NCBI RefSeq assembly: GCF_014649875.1
Contig: NZ_BMTW01000016.1
Location: 1 to 64,000, forward strand
DNA length: 64,000 bases
Direction: 5' to 3'
DNA from: Streptomyces rubiginosohelvolus
GTDB taxonomy: Bacteria > Actinomycetota > Actinomycetes > Streptomycetales > Streptomycetaceae
Part shown: piece after piece, positions 60,376 to 64,000 of the stretch
Numbering within the stretch: the stretch's first letter is position 1
Layout of the letters: every line of letters starts with the position of its first letter
Made by a program: the position numbers and the translations under genes
Notes under the pieces: model-generated
What the model saw: only the letters and a program-made list of their open reading frames with translations
What the model was told of the DNA's origin: nothing
Databases searched by the model: none

Positions 60376-61625
60376 GCGTGCGCCTCCGCTGTCGCTTTCG
60401 CCGAGAGTTCCCGGGCCCGTGCGCGGGCCCACGTTTCCGCTTCGAGGACGTCCGCGACGCTGAGCGAGGTTCCCGGGGCGGGGGTGCCGTGTTCGGACAC
60501 CACAGCCGTGACCGTATCCATGATTCCGTTGAAGGGCAGCTGTCCGGCGAGGAAAGCGTCGACGCATTCCTCGTTGGCCGCGTTGAACACGGCGGGTGCG
60601 GTGCCGCCGAGGCCGCCGACGTGCCGGGCGAGACCGACGGACGGGAAGGCCTCGGTGTCCAGCGGGAAGAACTCCCAGGTGGAGGCCTTCGACCAGTCGA
60701 AGGCGGGGGCCGCGTCCGGGACGCGCTGGGGCCAGCCGAGACCGATGGCGATGGGGCCGCCCATGTCCGGCGGGGTGGCCTGGGCGAGGGTGGAGCCGTC
60801 GCTGAATTCCACCATCGAGTGCACGTAGGACTGCGGGTGGACCACGACCTCGATGCGGTCGAAGGGGATGTCGTAGAGGAGGTGCGCCTCGATGACCTCA
60901 AGACCCTTGTTGACCAGGGTCGCGGAGTTGATCGTGATGACCGGTCCCATGGCCCAGGTCGGGTGGGCGAGCGCCTGCTCGCGCGTGACGTCGGCCAGCT
61001 CCTCGCGCGTACGGCCCCGGAAGGGTCCGCCGGAGGCGGTGACGACGAGTTTGCGGACGTCGGCGCGGGTGCCCGCGGCCAGCGCCTGGAAGAGCGCGGC
61101 GTGCTCGGAGTCGACCGGGATGATCTGGCCGGGGGCGGCGAGCGCCTTCACCAGCGGGCCGCCGACGATCAGCGACTCCTTGTTGGCGAGCGCGAGCGTG
61201 CGGCCCGCCTTCAGCGCGGCGAGGGTCGGGGCGAGCCCGATGGAGCCGGTGATGCCGTTGAGCACGGTGTGGCAGGCGCTCGCGGCGAGGGTGGTGGCCG
61301 CGTCGGGTCCGGCGAGGATCTCGGGGAGCGGTTCACCGGCCCCGTACTGGTCCCGCAACGCCTCGCGCAGGGCGGGGACCGCGTCCTCCGCGGCGACCGC
61401 GACCGTGTTCACGCGCAGCCGGCGGGCCTGCTCGGCCAGCAGGGCGACCCGGCCGCCGGCGGCCGAGAGCGCCGTGACGCGGAAGCGGTCGGGGTTGCGC
61501 AGGACCAGGTCGATGGCCTGCGTACCGATGGACCCGGTGGAGCCGAGGATCACGAGATCCCGGCGGCCGTCCGCGGCGTCGAAGAGGAGATGCGGATCGG
61601 CGAGGGGGGCGGGGCTGTCGCTCAT
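60372..61625 (-). CDS. dxr: 1-deoxy-D-xylulose 5-phosphate reductoisomerase
   Basis: Dxr (IspC) is the second enzyme of the MEP pathway. The 417-residue protein has the NADPH-binding GSTGSIGTQAIDLV and the metal/substrate region (ALANKESLIVGG; VDSEHAALFQAL). The MEFSDGS and catalytic-loop segments are also present. The ATG start overlaps nothing upstream, but the stop overlaps the rseP ATG. Together with ispG it makes this one of the MEP gene groups of the genome. Confidence 0.97.
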   Translation of the reverse strand: MSDSPAPLADPHLLFDAADGRRDLVILGSTGSIGTQAIDLVLRNPDRFRVTALSAAGGRVALLAEQARRLRVNTVAVAAEDAVPALREALRDQYGAGEPLPEILAGPDAATTLAASACHTVLNGITGSIGLAPTLAALKAGRTLALANKESLIVGGPLVKALAAPGQIIPVDSEHAALFQALAAGTRADVRKLVVTASGGPFRGRTREELADVTREQALAHPTWAMGPVITINSATLVNKGLEVIEAHLLYDIPFDRIEVVVHPQSYVHSMVEFSDGSTLAQATPPDMGGPIAIGLGWPQRVPDAAPAFDWSKASTWEFFPLDTEAFPSVGLARHVGGLGGTAPAVFNAANEECVDAFLAGQLPFNGIMDTVTAVVSEHGTPAPGTSLSVADVLEAETWARARARELSAKATAEAHA

Positions 61626-61695
61626 GCCCCCATTGTTGCCGCTCCGGCTGTGTGCGGGGACAGCGCGTCCCGGGTGAGCCGGGCCGCAACCCCGT

Positions 61696-62946
61696 TCAGC
61701 GCCCTTCGAGGCCGTGCGCGAAGTCCGCGAACACCTCGTGGTAGCGCGGGAACGTCTTGCGTACGCAGCCGGGGTCGTCGTACGTCAGGCCGGGTGTGCG
61801 CAGTCCGGCCACGGCGAAGGACATCACGATGCGGTGGTCGCCGTGGGTGGCGATCTCGGTGGGCTTCGGCGTGCCGGGATGGATCTCGATCCAGTCGGGG
61901 CCGGTGTGCACGGTGACGCCCATGGCGCGGAGGTTCTCGGCGCACGCCTCCAGCCGGTCGCACTCCTTGACCCGGGTGTTGGCGACGTCCTCGATCCGTA
62001 CGGGACCGTCCGCGTACGGCGCGATCGCTGCGAGGGTCGGCATGGTGTCGGAGATGTCGCGCATGTTGACGGTGATGCCGCGCAGCCGGCCGGTGGAACG
62101 GACGGTGGTGGCGTCGGCGCCGACGCTCACCTCGGCGCCCATGTCCCGCAGGACGTCGACGAAGCGCAGGTCGCCCTGGAGGGCGCCGATGCCGAGGCCG
62201 GGGACGGTGACCTCGCGGCCGGTGAGGGCTGCGGCGGCGAAGAAGTAGCTCGCGGTGGAGGCGTCGGGCTCGACGGCGTAGGCGGTGGCCCGGTAGCCGC
62301 CGGGAGGGACGGTGAAGGTGTTCCCCTCCCGCAGTACCTCCACGCCGAAATCGCGCATCATCGCGAGGGTGATCTCGACGTACGGCGCGGAGACCAGCTC
62401 GGTGACCTCGATGCGGAGCCCCTTCGCGGTGAGCGGCCCGAGCATCAGCAGCGCGGTGAGGTACTGGGACGACTCCCCCGCGTCCAGGGTGAGGTCGCCG
62501 CCCTCGATCCCGGCGGCGCGCACGGTCAGCGGGTGGTGCCCCTCCGCTCCCCCGTGGCGCAGGTCGACGCCGAGCGCGGTGAGGGCCCGGGTGAGCGGGG
62601 CGAGCGGGCGGCGGCGCATCTGGGCGGAGGCGTCGAAGCGGTACGTGCCGGAGGCGGCGGCCGCGACGAGGGTGGGCAGGAAGCGGGCGGTGGTCGCGCC
62701 GTCGCGGCAGTAGACGTCGGCGTCGTCGGCGGCGGGCCCGGCCGGGCGCCCCTGGACGCGCCAGCGGTCGGCCTCCTGCTCGACGGCGTAACCGAGGCTC
62801 TTCAGCCCTTCGGCGAAGCCCTCGGTGTCGTCCGAGCGCAGCGGCCGCAGCAGGGTGGTGGTGCCGTCGGCCGCGGCGGCCAGGAAGAGGGCGCGGGCGG
62901 TGACGGACTTGGAGCCGGGGATGTCGATGACGGTCACGGCGCTCAT
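61696..62946 (-). CDS. aroA: Atypical EPSP synthase (3-phosphoshikimate 1-carboxyvinyltransferase)
   Basis: EPSP synthase joins shikimate-3-phosphate and PEP in aromatic amino acid synthesis. The 416-residue protein has PGSKSVTARAL at the N-terminus, SSQYLTALLML, RVKECDRLEA, and HGDHRIVM near the C-terminus. In the PEP/glyphosate loop the usual NAGTAMRP is replaced by DGATTARF (residues 82-89 region), so Ala84 stands where Gly96 of E. coli AroA would be. Streptomyces often have two aroA genes, and this shorter, divergent one may be a paralog with altered inhibitor sensitivity. Confidence 0.88.
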   Translation of the reverse strand: MSAVTVIDIPGSKSVTARALFLAAAADGTTTLLRPLRSDDTEGFAEGLKSLGYAVEQEADRWRVQGRPAGPAADDADVYCRDGATTARFLPTLVAAAASGTYRFDASAQMRRRPLAPLTRALTALGVDLRHGGAEGHHPLTVRAAGIEGGDLTLDAGESSQYLTALLMLGPLTAKGLRIEVTELVSAPYVEITLAMMRDFGVEVLREGNTFTVPPGGYRATAYAVEPDASTASYFFAAAALTGREVTVPGLGIGALQGDLRFVDVLRDMGAEVSVGADATTVRSTGRLRGITVNMRDISDTMPTLAAIAPYADGPVRIEDVANTRVKECDRLEACAENLRAMGVTVHTGPDWIEIHPGTPKPTEIATHGDHRIVMSFAVAGLRTPGLTYDDPGCVRKTFPRYHEVFADFAHGLEGR

Positions 62947-63040
62947 CCTGCCCTGCGGCGGGCGGGCCGGGCGGGGTACGTCCGGTGCGTGGACGCGGCT
63001 GACCCGGTGGACGCACCCGACGTACCCCGTACGACCGTCC

Positions 63041-64000
63041 CTAGCGCACCGGCCGGTGCTGGTTCTCCTGGACGGCGGGGCCGGGGGTGGCGTCGGCGAT
63101 CCAGGGGCCCTCGCCGCTCGGGTCGATGACGCCCTCCTCCAGCCAGGTGTACGTCCCCGACAGGACGCCGTCGACCACGCGCCGGTCGAGGTCGTCGGTG
63201 TTGGACCACAGGCGGGTGAACAGTTCCTCGACCCGGATGCGGGCCTGCTCGCAGAAGGCGTCCGCGAGCTGGTAGGCCTCGCGGCCGTGCTCCTCCGCCC
63301 CGCGCAGGTGCTCGGCGCGGACGCAGGCGGCGCTCATGGCGAAGAGCTCGGCGCCGATGTCGACGATCCGGCCGAGGAAGCCCTGTTTGGTCTCCATCCG
63401 GCCCTGCCAGCGGGACATGGCGTAGAAGGTGGACCGGGCGAGCTTGCGCGAGCACCGCTCGACGTACCGGAGGTGCCCGGAGAGGTCGCGGTGCCCGGCC
63501 GGGTGGAACTCGGCGTACGTGCGCGGCAGTTGCCCCGGTCCGGCGACGAGTTTGGGCAGCCAGCGGGCGTAGAACCCGGCGGCGTTGGCGCCCGCCTTCG
63601 CCTTGGCGGAGAGCGGCTTGTCGGGGTCGATGATGTCGCCCGCGACCTTGAGGTGGGCGTCGACGGCCTCGCGGGCGATCAGCAGGTGCATGATCTCGGT
63701 GGAGCCCTCGAAGATCCGGTTGATCCGCATGTCCCGGAGCATCTGCTCGGCCGGGACGGCCCGCTCCCCGCGGGCGGCCAGCGACTCCGCGGTCTCGAAG
63801 CCGCGGCCGCCGCGGATCTGGACCAGTTCGTCGGCGATCAGCCAGCCCATCTCGGAGCCGTACAGCTTGGCGAGGGCAGCCTCGATGCGGATGTCGTTGC
63901 GGTCCTCGTCGGCCATCTGCGAGGAGAGGTCGACGATGGCCTCCAGGGCGAAGGTGGTGGCCGCGATGAACGAGATCTTGGAGCCGACCGCCTCGTGTCG
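63041..64000 (-). CDS. Acyl-CoA dehydrogenase family protein (C-terminal part, truncated by window edge)
   Basis: This is the last 319 residues of a gene that continues past the right edge of the window. The reading frame is open to base 64000; the visible N-terminal end reads HEAVGSKISFIAATTFALEAI. The domain contains the flavin/substrate region RIFEGSTEIMHLLIAREAVDAHLK typical of acyl-CoA dehydrogenases. About 180 extra C-terminal helical residues follow, as in the longer FadE-like group. It is on the same strand as aroA, 95 bases away. The N-terminus and true length cannot be judged here. Confidence 0.88.
   Translation of the reverse strand, partial: RHEAVGSKISFIAATTFALEAIVDLSSQMADEDRNDIRIEAALAKLYGSEMGWLIADELVQIRGGRGFETAESLAARGERAVPAEQMLRDMRINRIFEGSTEIMHLLIAREAVDAHLKVAGDIIDPDKPLSAKAKAGANAAGFYARWLPKLVAGPGQLPRTYAEFHPAGHRDLSGHLRYVERCSRKLARSTFYAMSRWQGRMETKQGFLGRIVDIGAELFAMSAACVRAEHLRGAEEHGREAYQLADAFCEQARIRVEELFTRLWSNTDDLDRRVVDGVLSGTYTWLEEGVIDPSGEGPWIADATPGPAVQENQHRPVR

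Noticed and set aside
58874..60901. IspG as a 1061-residue fusion protein
   Set aside because: The upstream part of the frame is rseP and dxr read out of frame; IspG begins at the ATG at 58873.

Overview
The window is a stretch of Streptomyces chromosome. The evidence is very high GC, frequent GTG and TTG starts with AGGAG-type ribosome binding sites, genes packed with 4-bp ATGA/GTGA/TTGA overlaps, and a gene order typical of the genus: rnj-dapA-thyX-dapB-pnp-rpsO, then a type VII (ESX) secretion locus carrying bldB, then ribF-truB-rbfA-infB-ylxR-nusA-rimP-proS-ispG-rseP-dxr. The species cannot be named from sequence alone. No rRNA, tRNA, insertion sequence, phage gene or CRISPR array was seen.

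Layout. 1-10.6 kb: RNA decay, ribosome and lysine/thymidylate genes, mostly on the minus strand (RNase J, DapA, ThyX, DapB, an M16 peptidase, PNPase, ribosomal protein S15), with two small membrane proteins on the plus strand. 10.8-30.0 kb: a type VII secretion locus. It holds EccD and EccC (divergent), EsxB-like and EsxA-like WXG100 proteins, two mycosin proteases, a PE-like/PPE-like pair, EccB and EccE (divergent), an EccE-linked protein, the developmental regulator BldB, and a very large proline/glutamine-rich protein with a MinD-like ATPase domain resembling mycobacterial EspI. No EccA-type AAA ATPase is present. 30.2-36.3 kb: a five-gene peptide/nickel-type ABC importer operon in which every junction after the first overlaps by 4 bp. 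36.3-40.1 kb: a regulator-efflux unit (DHFR-like reductase, ArsR-type repressor, MFS transporter) built around a large palindromic operator, followed by an orphan XdhC-like gene.

40.2-56.0 kb: RibF; a 1180-residue pseudoprotease/P-loop NTPase protein; the transcription-translation cluster truB-rbfA-DUF503-infB-ylxR-nusA-rimP; a divergent set of a Tat-type lipoprotein, a ferritin-like protein and a catalytically degenerate aminoglycoside-kinase-like protein; and proS. 56.1-64.0 kb: two GNAT acetyltransferases, the MEP isoprenoid genes ispG and dxr flanking the site-2 protease rseP, an atypical EPSP synthase, and the C-terminal part of an acyl-CoA dehydrogenase running off the right edge.

How the genes work together: the ESX membrane genes (eccB, eccC, eccD, eccE, mycP) lie in separate divergent transcripts. 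A second minus-strand module (PE-like, PPE-like, second mycosin, EsxA/EsxB), with its own good promoter at 21041-21069, looks like a dedicated substrate set. The most unusual observations are this split ESX layout with a second mycosin, a trypsin-like fold that has lost its catalytic residues fused to a P-loop NTPase, an APH-family pseudokinase, three tandem ATGA-coupled mini-ORFs in the infB leader, a 54-bp palindromic operator over a probably leaderless regulator gene, and an EPSP synthase whose glyphosate-contact glycine is replaced by alanine. All functional statements are inferences from reading the sequence; no database search was run.
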